NCBI GenBank assembly: GCA_028564925.1
Contig: CM053030.1
Location: 266,020,699-266,084,698, forward strand
Reading direction: 5' to 3'
Source of the DNA: Lithobates sylvaticus
Taxonomy: Eukaryota; Chordata; Amphibia; Anura; Ranidae
DNA: 64,000 nt
Under the pieces are notes generated by a model. That model was not told the origin of the DNA. It did not search any database and saw only the letters and a list, made by a program, of their open reading frames with translations. The translations under genes were made by a program, and so were the position numbers. This document shows, one piece after another, positions 10,272-22,549 of the stretch (positions are counted from its first letter, which is position 1; the number at the start of each line of letters is the position of its first letter).

Positions 10272-11938
10272 CATGGCTGAATGAGACCAAAATTGAACTT
10301 TTTGGCCTAAAAGCAAAGTGCTATGTGTGGTGAAAAATGAACTGAACATCACCCTAAACACACCATCCCCACCATGTGCGTCCGCAGAACTTTTTCCAGG
10401 GGGCGGCATAATTTTAAGGTCAACCATGCTATGACCCTTTTCGACAATGTCATTATCACGGTCAGAGACTGTGGACATGGCCCAAGAGACTGTCAGAGAC
10501 TGCGGACATGGCCCAAGAGATGACCAGAGACTGCGGACATGGCAGAAGAGATGACCAGAGCCTGTATACAGGGCCCAAGAGACTGTCAAACTGTATACAT
10601 GGCCCAAGAGACTGTCGGAAACTGTATACCTGGCACAAGAGACTCTAACAGACTGCATACTTGTGGGGGTGACAGGAAGAGACAGAGAGAGAGTGGGGGG
10701 TCAGAGAGAGGGACCCCCTAGCCCTGTCTGCAGTTTCAAGTGCCCCTATGTCCCAGTGGTGTGTGTAATGCTCATTACGGTACCTTGCATGCCAGTAGGA
10801 TGCCCATGATGGCCAGCAGCTGGCAAGACTCGTTTTCATTCTGGGTGAGGACAGGAGGTGCTCTGTCCCTTCCATCGGATCTATAATGTGACATGGAGCA
10901 GTTCCTGGCTGCTTGCATTTCCTGCCTGTCCTTGTTTTCTAGACCCCTGGTCAGTTTGTCCTCCAGGCCTGGGAGCAGTGAGGAGGTTTAAGGAGTCCAG
11001 GGGTCCCCGGCTTACATCTCCTGGGCTGCTCGCTCACACTGTAGACTGGGTGATGTCATTCTGCTCACGCCTTGAGGCCTTCACTGTCACCAGTTGTCAC
11101 CGGCCCTGCTAAACTGTGTACAGGTGCAAGCAGGGCCGGCGCTAGAATAAAGGCAGAGTGGGGAACTCCTGATCCGATCCCTGATTCCAGGGGGGGGGGG
11201 CACTTGCCCCCCCCCCTTGCCCCTACCTGCGGATGCCCATGATCCCCACTGTGAAACATGGTGGTTGCAGCATCATGTTGTGGGGATGCTTTTCTTTAGC
11301 ATGAATAGGGAAGCTGGTCAGAGTTTATGGTAAGATGGATGGAGCCAAATACAGGGCAATCTTGGGAAATCTTACAAGGTCTGTAAAAGAATTGAGACTG
11401 GCAGAGGTTCCCCTACCAGCAGGACAAAGAACCTAAACATACAGCCAGAGCTACAATGTAATGGTTTAGATCAAAGCATATTCATATGTTAGAATTGCCC
11501 AATCAAAGTCTAGACCTAAATCCAATTGAGAATCTGTGGCAAGACTTGAAAATTGCTGTTCCCAGATGCTCTCTATCCAATCTGACAGAGCTTGAGCTAT
11601 TTTTCAAAGAAGAATGGGCAAAAATGTCATTACCTAGATGTGCAAAGCTGGTAGAGACATACCCAAAAAGACTCGCAGTTGTAATTGCAGCGAAAGCTGT
11701 TTCTACAAAGTATTGACTGGAGGAGGGCTGAATACAAATGCACGCCACACTTTTCACATATTTATTTGTAAAACATTTGAAAACCATTTATAATTTTCTT
11801 TCCACTTCACAATTATGTGCCACTTTGTGTTGGTCTATTAGATACAATCCCAATAAAATCCATTTATGTTTTTGGTAGTAACATGACAAAATGTGGAATA
11901 TTTCAAGGGGTATGAATATTTTTTCAAGGCATTGTACA
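10272..11938 (+). mobile_element. Tc1-like transposon remnant, family A, split by a hAT
   Basis: Plus-strand Tc1 pieces lie at 10272-10372 (ATGAGACCAAAATTGAACTT...) and 11242-11938. The second piece encodes the transposase C-terminal third at 11486-11716, including LDLNPIENLWQDLK with the third catalytic acidic residue, then ends in the 3' inverted repeat (TTTCAAGGGGTATGAATA...). The transposase N-terminal half and the 5' inverted repeat are missing, so it is dead. It is the same family as the copy starting at 63049. The 869-bp hAT at 10373-11241 separates the pieces. Confidence 0.85.
10373..11241. mobile_element. hAT-like element inserted in the Tc1 remnant, with minisatellite
   Basis: It has an exact 8-bp duplication ATCCCCAC (10365-10372 and 11242-11249) and inverted ends CATGTGCGTCCGCAG and CTGCGGATGCCCATG (13 of 15 match). 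Removing it restores the usual Tc1 reading CACCATCCCCAC followed by TGTGAAACATGG. It holds a tandem array at about 10455-10650 (unit about 32 bp, CATGGCCCAAGAGACTGTC) and C/G runs at 11190-11220. No transposase. Confidence 0.85.
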
Positions 11939-11945
11939 TGCATAT

Positions 11946-12171
11946 TAAAGCAGAACCAAACCCAATGATTTAGCAGTTTCCCAAATCATTATTTTCAAGG
12001 TATGCCGTGAAAGTAACTCACAGTTGCTTGTACTCTCAACCTAACTGCCAAGCCATCAAATGACTGGTGTCATAACTGATCAGTTGCCATGGTGTTGCTC
12101 ACATGATCAAACATAAGCTAAGATGGCAGCTTTCTTGGCTGTAATGGATAGGAGGGTTTAGTTCTGATTTA
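11946..12171. mobile_element. MITE (TTAAAGCAGAACCAAACCC ends)
   Basis: The left end TTAAAGCAGAACCAAACCC is answered by GGGTTTAGTTCTGATTTAG. A related copy is at 54571-54764. Non-coding. Confidence 0.6.
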
Positions 12172-12304
12172 GGTTAGCTGCTTTTGTAGGTATACTGTAA
12201 GTTAACCTGACCCTTATGTAACAGTAAACAAAATACATTTTGTCAACAATAAAAATAAAGTGGCTTAGGCTGTCAATTGCTCCACAGCTCTTGAATTTGC
12301 ATTA

Positions 12305-12718
12305 AGGCCCATACACACGATCAGACTTTTTGACAACAAACATGCTAATTAGCTGTTTTAAGGCAACATCCGACCGTGTGTACGCTCTTTCGGACAAACT
12401 TTTTCGCTTTTCATCAGACTTTTGTTGGCTGTGCGAACAGACAAACTTTCCGGCAACAAAAGTCTGATCGTGTGTACAGAAAACCATAGGACTTTTGTAC
12501 AAAGTACAAACACGCATGCTCAGAACCAATGCAAAAGATCAGACAACAATACAGAAGTTGACCAAAGGTGGCGGTAAAGAGCAGAAAAAACACGTGATTT
12601 GATGAAAGTTGGCTGAAAAAGTCCTGCCGTGTGTATGCAATACAAGTTCATGGCCGACGCCCTTTGTACAAAAATCCACGGGAAAGTTTGTACAAAGTCC
12701 GATCGTGTGTATGAGGCT
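12305..12718. mobile_element. CACACGGTC-type MITE, core type B
   Basis: Inverted arms (AGGCCCATACACACGATCAG ... GATCGTGTGTATGAGGCT) sit between TTA at 12302-12304 and TTA at 12719-12721. The core (TGGCGGTAAAGAGCAG) is shared in inverse orientation with the copy at 24293-24691. It is one of eight copies in the window with similar arms. Confidence 0.8.
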
Positions 12719-12721
12719 TTA

Positions 12722-13265
12722 GACTTAATGTACATTGGACGTTTTTACAACCTCTCCTGAACGATTTAACTTAACAGATAGTAACCCAGGTTTAAAATGT
12801 CCATTTTGCCACGCTTACATGCCGCATTTAGCCACGTTTGCGTTTTAATCACTTTTTTTTTTTTTACCAAAATAGCCAAAAATGAAAAAAAAGCCTGTAA
12901 ACGAAACACGATTTACTGCGTTTAGAAGGGTTTGAAGCTTGAAATGCCTCTAAACTCACCGTCTGAACTCCATTTTTTTGCTTTACAAAAAAGGCCTATA
13001 AACTCAACTGCCTAAAAACGACATTAAACGAACCTGTGTACATGTACACATAAGATAACGGATGAGTTCAGGGGCAGCTGAAAAAAAGCATCAAACTGCC
13101 TCTGAATATCCGTTTACCAGCAGCAGTGTACATGAGGCCTTAGAGTGACACAAATATTTGTTTGAATATATTAATTAATATATACTGTATATATTTTCAG
13201 TATTTGATTTAAAAAAATTGGTCTTCTGCCAAACACACATATATAGTTGATTTGTATGATTATTG
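12722..13265. other. Decayed MITE-like sequence
   Basis: About 12722-13143 has weak inverted ends (AATGTACATTGGACG and CAGTGTACATGAGGCC) and TTTAxxCG-rich repeats, suggesting an old MITE. The following 120 bp are AT-rich and unassigned. Confidence 0.35.
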
Positions 13266-14040
13266 TGACAGTTCAAACCCTGCACTATAGAAATGGATAT
13301 AGGAATGACACGAGTGCGGGGCTCTGGTGTGTTTATTGTAAGTGGAGAAAACTCTGTTTTAAGCTTTCTCCGGGATTATAAACCTGAATCAGGACCTGGA
13401 GCTTAAAGGCCTATAAAGTGTCTTGGGTAGGATGTAGCCTTTAATCCTGTGATCAGGTCTTATTGGAATCTTGCAGGTTGTGTGAGTACACAGGCGTGCA
13501 TGCACATTATAAGCAAGGCCTGATCATAGCTCCAGGCTCCCATTCTCAGACAGAGCCTTTGTGTGGAGATAGGTGTGTGCTCCAGCCAGCAGAGGTGATG
13601 CAACTGGGAGATGAGACTCCATGTTGTAGAAATTTCCTACCAGCAGGACTGGGAGAGTGAAGACAGCTAAGCAAATCTGCAGGACTGGTAGAGCTGAGGA
13701 TACTAGTGAGTTCAGGGGACTGGAGAGAGTTTGTAAGTCTCAAAAGAGTGAGAGAACACTATCTATAGGCCAGGAGTGGGCCAATGCAGCATGGTGCTGT
13801 AAGGCCAAGTGAGCCTGAAGAACCCGTAATCTGGGAGACCAGAGACGAGAGTACCGATGCTGCTGGAGAGAGCCAGGTGGCTTAGTATTTTCTGTTAACG
13901 GTTTCACTGTTGGAAAATCCCTGTGTGGGAATCTTTGTTTGAATTTTGATTTTCCTTTCAATAAAAGTGGGCCAGAAAGCCTTAAACCGCAGTTCGGACT
14001 GGCATAACTTATTAAAAAAAAGCATCTATTACTGAGCATA
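13266..14040 (+). mobile_element. LTR-like repeat (fossil, unassigned family)
   Basis: A roughly 775-bp unit begins TGTGACAGTTC and has a poly(A) signal (AATAAAAG near 13960) close to its 3' end. It shares a central block (GCCAGGAGTGGGCC ... GCAGCATGGTGCT) with the sequence at 60740-61260. No coding body adjoins either copy, so it would be a solo LTR if the reading is right. No clean target duplication; old. A non-LTR repeat remains possible. Confidence 0.35.
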
Positions 14041-14553
14041 ATTAGCCCAATATCTCATCATAAAACATACAGTGCATCCGTAAAGTATTCACAGCGCTTC
14101 ACTTTTTCCACATTTTGTTATGTTACAGCCTTATTCCAAAATGGATTAAATTATTTTCCTCAAAATTCTACAAACAGTACCCCATAATGACAACGTAAAA
14201 GAATTTTGTTTGAAATCTTTGCAAATGTATTAAAAATAAAACATGGAAAAAAAAAAATCCCATGTACATAAGTATTCACAGCCTTTGCCATGAAACTCAA
14301 AATTGAGCTCAGGTGCATCCTGTTTCCACTGATCATCCTTGAGATGTTTCTACAACTTCATTGGAGTCCACCTGTGGTAAATTCACGTGATTGGACATGA
14401 TTTGGAAAGGCACCACCTGTCTATATAAGGTCCCACAATTAATAGTGCATGTCAGAGCAGAAACCAAGCCATAAAGTCTAAGGAATTGTCTGTGGACCAC
14501 CAGGACAGGATTGTGTTGAGGCACAGATCTGGGGAAGAATACAGCAGCATTGA

Positions 14554-14997
14554 AGAGGAAGTAAACCCTGATGGGTTTTACTAGCTGCAAAGCCTGCAAA
14601 AGAAAAGCATAATGTGCTAGTATGCATTGCATACTAGCCCATTATGTGCCACTTACCTGAAAAAGAATCCAGCGACGTCCCCTGTGTGGGCAGCCTCCAT
14701 CTTCTTGCCCTTTTCCTTCGGGGCCGCGGACTCCGGCTCTGTGATTCACCGGAGCCGCGTGACGTCACTCCTGCGCATGCGCACGGGAGCCGCGACCTGT
14801 GGCATATGCTAGGGAAGAAACAGCCTTTAGTTTTGTTTCTTCCCCGCGCATGCGCTGTACCAATTTCCGGTTGACTACAAGTGAAATACCTCCTAAACGG
14901 CGCACGTTTAGGAGATATTTCCACTACCTATAGGTAAGCCTTATTCTAGGCTTACCTATAGGTAAAAGTACAAAAAGTGGGTTTTCAACCACTTTAA
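14554..14997. mobile_element. MITE (GAGGAAGTAAACCC / GGTTTTCAACCACTTTAA ends), copy 1 inside Tc1
   Basis: It interrupts the Tc1 phrase GCAGCATTGAAGGTTCC: the left side reads CAGCATTGA and the right resumes TAAAGGTTCC, a T(G/A)A-type 3-bp duplication. The interior has a palindrome AGTATGCATTGCATACT and a CTCCTAAAC ... GTTTAGGAG hairpin, both shared with the copy at 16011. Confidence 0.75.
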
Positions 14998-16010
14998 AGG
15001 TTCCAATGAGCACAGTGCCCCCCATCATACAGAAATGGAAGAAGTTTGGAACCACAAGGACACTTCCCAAAGCGGGCCGCCTGGCCAAACTGAGCGATCG
15101 GGAGAGAAGGGCCTTAGGGAGGTGACCAAGAACCTGATGGTCACTCTGACAAAACTAGTGTTTCTTTGTGGAGAGATGATAACCTTCCAGAAAAACAACC
15201 ACGAATGAATGAATGAATAACTTTTATATAGCGCTACAATGCGAACTGAATCGCCTCAAGGCGCTGTATTGGCGTTTTGTTGTCGAGCTTCTAGAAGAGG
15301 TAGGTCTTGAGTTTCTTCCTGAAGGCCTGATGGTTTTCTTCCATGCGGTTTTCTTCCATGCAGTACTCCACCAATCAGGCCTGTATGGTAGAGTCACCAG
15401 ATGCAAGCACATGACAGCCTGCCTGGAGTTTGGCAAAAGGCACCTGAAGGACTGTGACCATGAAAAAACTAAATTCTCTGGTCTGATGAAACAAAGATTA
15501 AACTCTTTGACCTGAATGGCAAGGGTCATGTCTGGAGGAAACCAGGCACCACTCATCACCTGGCCAATACCATCCCTATAGTGAAGCATGGTGGTGGCAG
15601 CATCATGCTGTGGGGATGTTTTTCAGCGGCAGGAACTGGGAGACTAGTCAGAATTGAGGGAAAGATGAATGCAGCAATGTACAGAGACATACTTGATGAA
15701 AACCTGCTCCAGAGCGCTCTGGACCTCAGACTGGGGCGAAGGTTCATTTTCCAACAGGACAATGGCACTAAGCACACAGCCAAAGTATTGAGCAGGGTGT
15801 GAATACTTATGTATATGTGATTTTTTATTTAATTTATTTTTTTGCTTTTTTTTTTTTTTTTTTCAATACATTTCAAACAAAATTTCAAACAAACTTTTAC
15901 GTTGTCATTATGGGGCATTGTTTGTAGAATTTTGAGGGAAATAATTAATTTAATCCATTTTGGAATAAGACTGTAACATAACAAAATGTGGAAAAAGTGA
16001 AGCGCTGTTA

Positions 16011-16393
16011 AAGAGGAAGTAAAGCCTCCTCCAAAAAAAAACAAAAAACGGAACCTGCAAGGCAAAGGCATAATGAGCTAGTATGCATAGCATACTAGCT
16101 CATTATGAATGACTTACCTGAGAACGAAGCCCCCGAAGCGACCCTCCATCAAGCCCGGAGTGACTTCCGGGTCTCGCTGCTCCGTCGCTGTCATTCGCTG
16201 GAGTGGCAATGACATCACTCCCGCGCATGCGCAAGAAAAGCGGCATATCGCCGTGATCTCGGCAGGCGCAGTGCGCCTGCACGCATGGGCCGTAGACATC
16301 GATGCCTGTTTTTTTCTAAATATCTCCTAAACCATGTAGGTTTAGGAGATATTTATTGGACCTAAGTGGTTTGTAAGGGTTTACAACCACTTT
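16011..16393. mobile_element. MITE, same family, copy 2 inside the same Tc1
   Basis: It interrupts the Tc1 terminal phrase AGCGCTGTGAATACTTTCC. Ends AAGAGGAAGTAAAGCC and GGGTTTACAACCACTT; palindrome AGTATGCATAGCATACT as in copy 1. Related to the TTAAAGTGG-type MITEs at 38754 and 54045. Confidence 0.75.
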
Positions 16394-16415
16394 AATAATT
16401 TCCGGATGCACTGTA

Positions 16416-16934
16416 TATATTACAACAATTTAAAATGGCTTCCATCCGCATAGTACCCCTTCAAACGCCACAACTATCAATGCTAAATTTCTTTGCATAC
16501 TTAATACTTTTACGCATAACTCTTTAAGTTAATCAGAGGTTCATACTGTATATGCCTTGCAGGATTTTTCTATACAAGTGTGATACCGTTCCAATACAGT
16601 CTACTACATCCTAACTATTAGATACTAATCTGCAATAACAGGCTGAGGTCACATTGTCCGTGCTCACTGTAGCCGTATAGTTTATATCTGTTTTGTTCCA
16701 AGGGTTCTGGGAAACAAAAACTTAAGTCTGCTCCCATGCATTTCAGAGATTGAAGTAGCATAACAACTGCACACTGCCAACATTCCAGAATAACACAAAA
16801 TGGTGGTAGAATGAGAGTGCAGCCTAAGCTCATTGTAGATCGACAGTATTTATATTGCAGGAGAGTAGGCGGATTCACTCATTTTACACTCACTTTATTT
16901 TTTATATCTTAAAATCCCTAGGATCAAGAGAATT
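16416..16934. other. Intergenic, no recognised element
   Basis: Unique-looking sequence with no domain-bearing open frame; the 16618-16878 reverse frame is featureless. Confidence 0.4.
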
Positions 16935-17834
16935 CATGTTTTATTATTGTAAATCAAATAAAAACAGCGCTGCGCTACTAGTCATCCTAACATTACAGTG
17001 ACAGTAATCATATAACAGAAAGAAGGGGTATAGTGGTATATAGTGACTAATATTCTTGTGATACAGTGATCATAAATAGTCCATATACAATTGAAAATTG
17101 TCCCAAATATCAAGTAAAGCAAGATGGCCGCAGGATGACGACTGCAGACAAGGCACGGTACACGTATCACACCTCTTAATATAGATCCACATACTGATTT
17201 TTTCAGCAGCATCAGTGCCTGCCTTCCGGAAGTCAGAGGAGCGGCTAACTAACCATTTACTCTTCACGTAATTACTGGAAGTTAAAGGGTAGTCACCGAG
17301 TATAAAAAAACGGGGACCCCCTCAACCAATTATTAACTAAATAGTAAAATATCAATCATAAGTTAATTAAAACGTCACTGTGTGGCCACCTTTGGATATC
17401 TCCACCTTATGCAACATGTATTTACATGAAGTTAAATACAGGCATACCCCACTTTTAAGTACACAGAAGGTTCCTTACTGTTTTTTTTTTTGCATGTGGT
17501 AAATGCAAAGCCTATAGACACTGCAAGAATAATGTAAAGAAGAGGAAAGAATTTATATAATTACTGTCACTGTAATATTAGGATGATTTAGTTATTCACT
17601 AGTAGTGCAGAACTGTTTTTTGATTTACATTCATATAAGTGGAGTGAACACTAGGGATGAGCGAACGGTTCGGCCCGAGCATAAGTTCGGGTCGAACTTT
17701 AGCTGTTCAGACGTTAGAGGAACAGCCGAACAAACGGGTAGTTCGACCGTTTGTTCTCCCACCCCCCCCCCCCCCGAACCGACCACAATGCATTGCGGTG
17801 CTGAACAGTGCATTGCAAGCCCTGATTTGCTTAA

Positions 17835-18841
17835 CCACCTCACTACAGTGCATTTTCACCCCCTTCCTGACCAAGCCATTTTTCAGCTTTCAGCGCTGAC
17901 GCACTTTGAATGACAATTGCGCGGTCATACGACACTGTACCCAAATGAAATTGTTATAATTTTTTCCCCACAAATAGAGCTTTCTTTTGGTAGTATTTGA
18001 TCACCTCTGCGTTTTTTTTTTTTTTGCGCAATAAACAAAAGAAGAGGGACAAATTTAAAAAAAAAAAAAAACAATATTTTTTACTTTTTGCTATACTAAA
18101 TATCCCCAAAAAAATATATAAAAAAATTTTTTTTTTCCTCAGTTTAGGCCGATACATATTCTTCTACATATTTTGTCTAAAAAAAAATCGCAATTAGCGA
18201 TTATTGATTAGTTTGCGCAAAAGTTATAGCGTTTACAAAATAGGGGATAGTTTTATAGCATTTTTATTAATATTTTCTTTTTTTACTAGTAATGGCGGTG
18301 ATCAGCGATTTTTATTGTGACTGCGACATTATGGCGGACACATCGGACATTGTTGACACATTTTTGGCACCATTGTCATTTATACAGCAATCAATGCTAT
18401 TTAAATGCATTGATTCCTGTATAAATGACACTGGCAGTGAAGGGGTTAACCACTAGGGGGCGGGGAGGGGTTAATTATGTTCCCTAAGAGTGATTCTTAC
18501 TGTGGGGGGAGGGTACTCACAAGGAGAGGAGACCGGTCGGTGTTTCTCTGTACAGAGAACACACCATCGGCTCCTCTCCTCTGACAGGACCGTTGATCTG
18601 TGTGTTTACACACACAGATCCACGGTCCCGCTGTGTTACCGGGCAATCGCGGGTGCCCAGCGGACATCACGGCCGCTGGGCACGCGCATCGGGTGCCCAG
18701 TGACACGGCGAGAGCGCGCGCGCGCTCCCGGCGGCGCGCGCTCCCTGGAGTGCACAGAAGGGGAGGACGTCATATGACGCCCTCCCACCGTGAGAGCTGC
18801 GCCGCCTGGCCGTCATTTGACAGTCGGCGGTCGCAAGGAGG
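17835..18841 (+). mobile_element. TTAA-flanked ranid-type repeat, copy 3, inside the hAT
   Basis: TTAA stands at 17831-17834 and 18842-18845; ends CCACCTCAC and GCAAGGAGG. It carries the family phrase ACAAATAGAGCTTTCTTTTGG near 17970 and a GC-rich 3' part (GCGCGCGCGCTCCCGG, 18714-18740). No minisatellite, unlike copies 2 and 6. Confidence 0.8.
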
Positions 18842-18920
18842 TTAAGTAGTGAAAGCTTCAGCCAATCAGGGCACAGAGCACTGTCAGAGTCATGATTGGA
18901 AACTGTCAGCATGACTTTAT

Positions 18921-18956
18921 CCAATCATGGCTCATTACCGCCCCACGGTATAAAAG
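18921..18956 (+). promoter_or_regulatory. CCAAT and TATA boxes of the hAT transposase gene
   Basis: CCAAT at 18921-18925 and TATAAAAG at 18949-18956 lie about 730 bp upstream of the probable transposase start. Spacing fits a core promoter, followed by a repeat-rich leader. Inferred from motifs only. Confidence 0.5.
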
Positions 18957-19139
18957 TATTCTTTCAATGGCAGCCATTTTCAGTGTGATGGAGAGAGATA
19001 GAACAGGGCTCTGTTCAGTGCTATCAGTTAGTTAGTGTGCTATACTGTGCTATTTTGCTTCAATTGTCAGTGTAGAATATTAGTTTAGTGTCAGTTTAGG
19101 GATAGTGTGAGTGTAGTGAGGAGGACCATCATTTAGCTT

Positions 19140-19530
19140 TGCATAGCGTGCCGCTAGAGTAGGGACAGCTCAGATAGTTTCACTGTAGTGTAGTGAGACC
19201 GTGTCATTCATAATACATTAGTGTGGAGTAGGGACAGCTCATATAGTTTCAGTGTATTGCAGTGAGACTGTGTCAGTAATCTTGACATTAGTGTATAGCT
19301 AGAGTAGGGACAGTTCCAATAGCGTCAGTGTAGTTGAACACGTCTATTTCATTGCGTTAGTGTCAGTTTAACACCATTTACTTCTGTGTGCGTTACATAT
19401 CGTTTTGTGTGCCATATTGCCAGTTTAACGCCATATAATTTTGCGTGTGTTACTGCCAGTTTAACACCATATAGTTCTGTGTGCGTTACTGCCAGTTTAA
19501 CACCATATAGTTCTGTGCGTCACTGTACGT
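19140..19530 (+). repeat. Tandem repeats in the hAT leader
   Basis: Two sets: about 50-60-bp units with TAGAGTAGGGACAGCTC (19158-19320) and about 36-bp units with CAGTTTAACACCATATAGTT (19365-19520). The second set keeps a reading frame open (19386-19592), but it is not a gene. Confidence 0.7.
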
Positions 19531-21034
19531 TTGGTGCATTATATTATAGTGTATCCGTGGAGTGTGACTGTGCAGTTGAGTACTCAAATTAAAGTGCACC
19601 TCTTTACATTGATTAAAGTGCATCTAGGTACTGATTTTTACTTCTTCTTTGCATTTGATTATAAGCACCGCCCCTTTTATCCCAATAATGTCTGGGAGGA
19701 CAACAAGGAGAGGCAGACGTTTCCTTGACACTTTAAGGGGGCCAGCAACAAATTTGTCCACAGGCAAAGGTGGATGTGGTGGTCACTCCTCAGGCAGGGC
19801 ATAATTTCCTCTGTTTAGTGACTTTGCCTGTGCTATTCAACCACAGCATGCAGAGGAGGTGGTGACTGGCTTACTAAACCTTCCTCATTCTCCTCATCCT
19901 CTATCATGCAAGAAGAGACAAGTGTGCAGTCCCCTGCAGTTGCCAGAGTGGATAAACCTGCCTCATTGTCCACATCTATTCCTGCCATAGCCCCAACATC
20001 AGCCATTGAGGAGTCAGCTGAGTTATTTGACCACGTCAGCCACTTGCTCCTTGATGATGCCCAGCCATTACTGGATTCAGATGTTGGTTCTGAGGTTGAG
20101 GATGACAGGAACATGAGCCTAGAGAGAGGGAGGAACACTGGTAGACAAATTGGCATTCATGTTCCCCAAGCCACAGCGTATTGCCAGTTGTCTCTAGTGG
20201 TAATGATGAAGATGGAGATGATGAGGTCACTGATGCTACTTGGGTCCCAGATAGAGCAGAGGAGGAAACTGAAGGTGAGGCGGCACAACCCCAAGGAGGC
20301 CGACATCAAGAAAGAGTAGAGAGCAGCCCACCATATTCCATCACATTCTGCAGTTGTTATCTGCCGGCCCACTCTCCAAAGCTCAGCTGTCTGGGCTTAT
20401 TTCAGCACATCTGCAGCAGATCGCACTGTTGCTATCTGCAAACTGTGTCTCAGGCACATCAAACGTGGCAAAAACACCAACCATTTGGGTACCACATGCC
20501 TAACAAGGCATTTAACGTCCAACCAATCAAGCCATTAGCAAGAGCACCTAAAAGCCACACAAAAGGGGCACAAATCTGTCCCTCCTTCTCCTCCTCCTCC
20601 TCCTCCTTAACCACTCTAGTCTGCCCCTCCTATACCGAATCATTACCTCTCAGCAGCCTCCACTGACAGGGATGATGGTATAGCAGAGGGTGTCCCAGGT
20701 CCTAGCAGCACACCAGCTGTAGACTGTAAATTTCTCTGCCCCATCTGCTGCAGCGGAAAAAAAATACAGTCCCTGCCATCCACATGCCCAGTGTCTAAAT
20801 GCAAGCTTGTCAATGCTGTTGGCTCTCAAACTTCTGCCTTTCAGCCTAGTGGAACCTACCCCCTTCCGTGAATTTGCGCAATGTGCTGTACCACAATGGC
20901 AGGTTCCTAGTCGCTACTACTTTTCACGTAAAGGCCATTCCATCTCTCTACCATTACGTGGAAGGGAATGTTCTGGCATTGTTGGGTAAGGCAGTTAGCA
21001 AGGCCAATTCTTGCTTTCATCAAGATTACATCTA

Positions 21035-22549
21035 CACCCTGTTCCAAATTATTATGCCAATTATATTTTTCTCATTTACCTAAATAATTGATGTAAACAG
21101 TCAGCATAATTCTCATGTTATTATTACAATTCAAATTTTTTGAACAAACCTCCTAATGATAACAGTTTTTTTTTTTTCAAAATAAAAAAAACTTATGCAC
21201 TGTTCCAAATTATTACACACAGTAAGTTGCAAAACACTTTATAGGTTGTAAAGAACTGAAAATTGTCATTTGTTGTGTTTGCAGCATATTTACTGAAATT
21301 AAAAGCTATTTCAATCAAACTTTGAACAACATTTTAATTTTTTAAACATTTTAACAGGTGATGTTACATTTTAACATAGGGACACTTATTTAATATCAGC
21401 TTCACAAGTCTTGCATCCATTGAACTTGTGAGTTTTTGGACAGTTTCTGATTGAATTTGTTTGCAAGATGTCAGAATAGCCTCCCAGAGCTGCTGTTTGG
21501 ATGTAAACTGCCTCCCACCCTCATAGATCTTTTGCTTGAGGATGCTCCAAAGGTTCTCAATAGGATTGAGGTCAGGGGAGGATGGAGGTCACACCATTAC
21601 TTTCTCTCCTTTTTGTCCCCATAGCCATTGATGCAGAGGTATTCTTTGCAGCATGAGATGGTGCATTGTCATGCATGAAGATGATTTTATTACGGAAAGC
21701 ATAGTTCTTCCTTCTGTACCAGGGAAGGAATTGGTCAGTCAGGAACTCCACATACTTTTCAGAGGTCATCTTTACACCTTCTGGGACCCTAAAGGGGCCG
21801 ACCAGCTCTCTTCCCATGATTCCGGCCCAAAACATGACTCCCCCATCGCCTTGCTGATGTCGCAGCCTTGTTGGAACAGGGTGGCCATCCACCAACCATC
21901 CACTACTCCATCCATCTGGACCATCCAGGGTTGCACGGCACTTGAAATTTGGTGCACAGTGCAGCCGTTTCTGCTTGTGAGCATTGGTTAGTGGTGGCCG
22001 AATGGAAGGTTTATGCACAGTTGCAAGACTCTGGAGGACATCTTGATGTCCGTGGGACTCTAGAGGCACCAGCAGCTTCAAATATCTGTTTTCTGCTATG
22101 TAATGGAGTTTTAGCAGCTGCTCTCTTGATCTGATGCATGGATCTGGCAGAAATCTTCCTCAATGTGCCTTCATCTGCACGAAACCCGTCTGTGCTCTTA
22201 ATCAGCCACAAATCTCTTAATAGTGCGATGATCATGCTTAAGTTTTCGTGAAATATCTAATGTTTTCATACCTTGTCCAAGGCATTGAACTATTTCACTC
22301 TTTTCGGCAGCAGCTTTTTCTTCCCCATATTACTTGAAAATGGTGCTCTGCTTAACAATGTGGAATACCCTCCTTTAGTAGTTTTTCCTTTAATTGGGCT
22401 CACCTGGCAATCTCATTATCACAGGTGTCCGAGGTTGTTTTCAGTGATCAAAAGAGCCATGAGACACAATGCCATCCATGAGTTAAACTTAAAAAATGTA
22501 ATCTTTGCGACACTGCAATAGAATTTGCATAATAATTTGGAACAGGATG
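21035..22549 (-). mobile_element. Tc1/mariner transposon (CCTGTTCCAAATTATTATGC ends), nested in the hAT
   Basis: Ends CACCCTGTTCCAAATTATTA and its complement ATAATTTGGAACAGGATG lie at TA (21033-21034; 22550-22551). On the - strand a transposase frame (22081-21572) shows GGVMFWAGIMGRELVGPF, then IIFMHDNAPSHAAKNT with the second catalytic Asp. After a frame change near 21590 it continues as PDLNPIENLW with the third acidic residue. A second copy of the terminal motif lies inside at 21201. 1515 bp, nearly full length but with a broken transposase. Confidence 0.85.

Larger units (their letters stand above)
14070..16413 (+). mobile_element. Tc1-like transposon, family B, carrying three insertions
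   Basis: Both ends are present: CAGTGCATCCGTAAAGTATT after TA (14068-14069) and its complement GGATGCACTG before TA (16414-16415), with long inverted repeats. Transposase pieces on + include 15581-15802 ([17 protein letters not shown] ... [15 protein letters not shown], holding the second catalytic Asp). The part carrying the third acidic residue is missing and the frame is broken, so it is non-autonomous. Two related MITEs (14554-14997 and 16011-16393) and a small repeat (about 15203-15362, containing TATATAGCGCTACAATG) interrupt it. Confidence 0.85.

Noticed and set aside
19906-20666. Two overlapping plus-strand frames of 137 and 161 codons as a host gene
   Set aside because: They are pieces of the hAT transposase gene; the BED finger lies just downstream in another frame.
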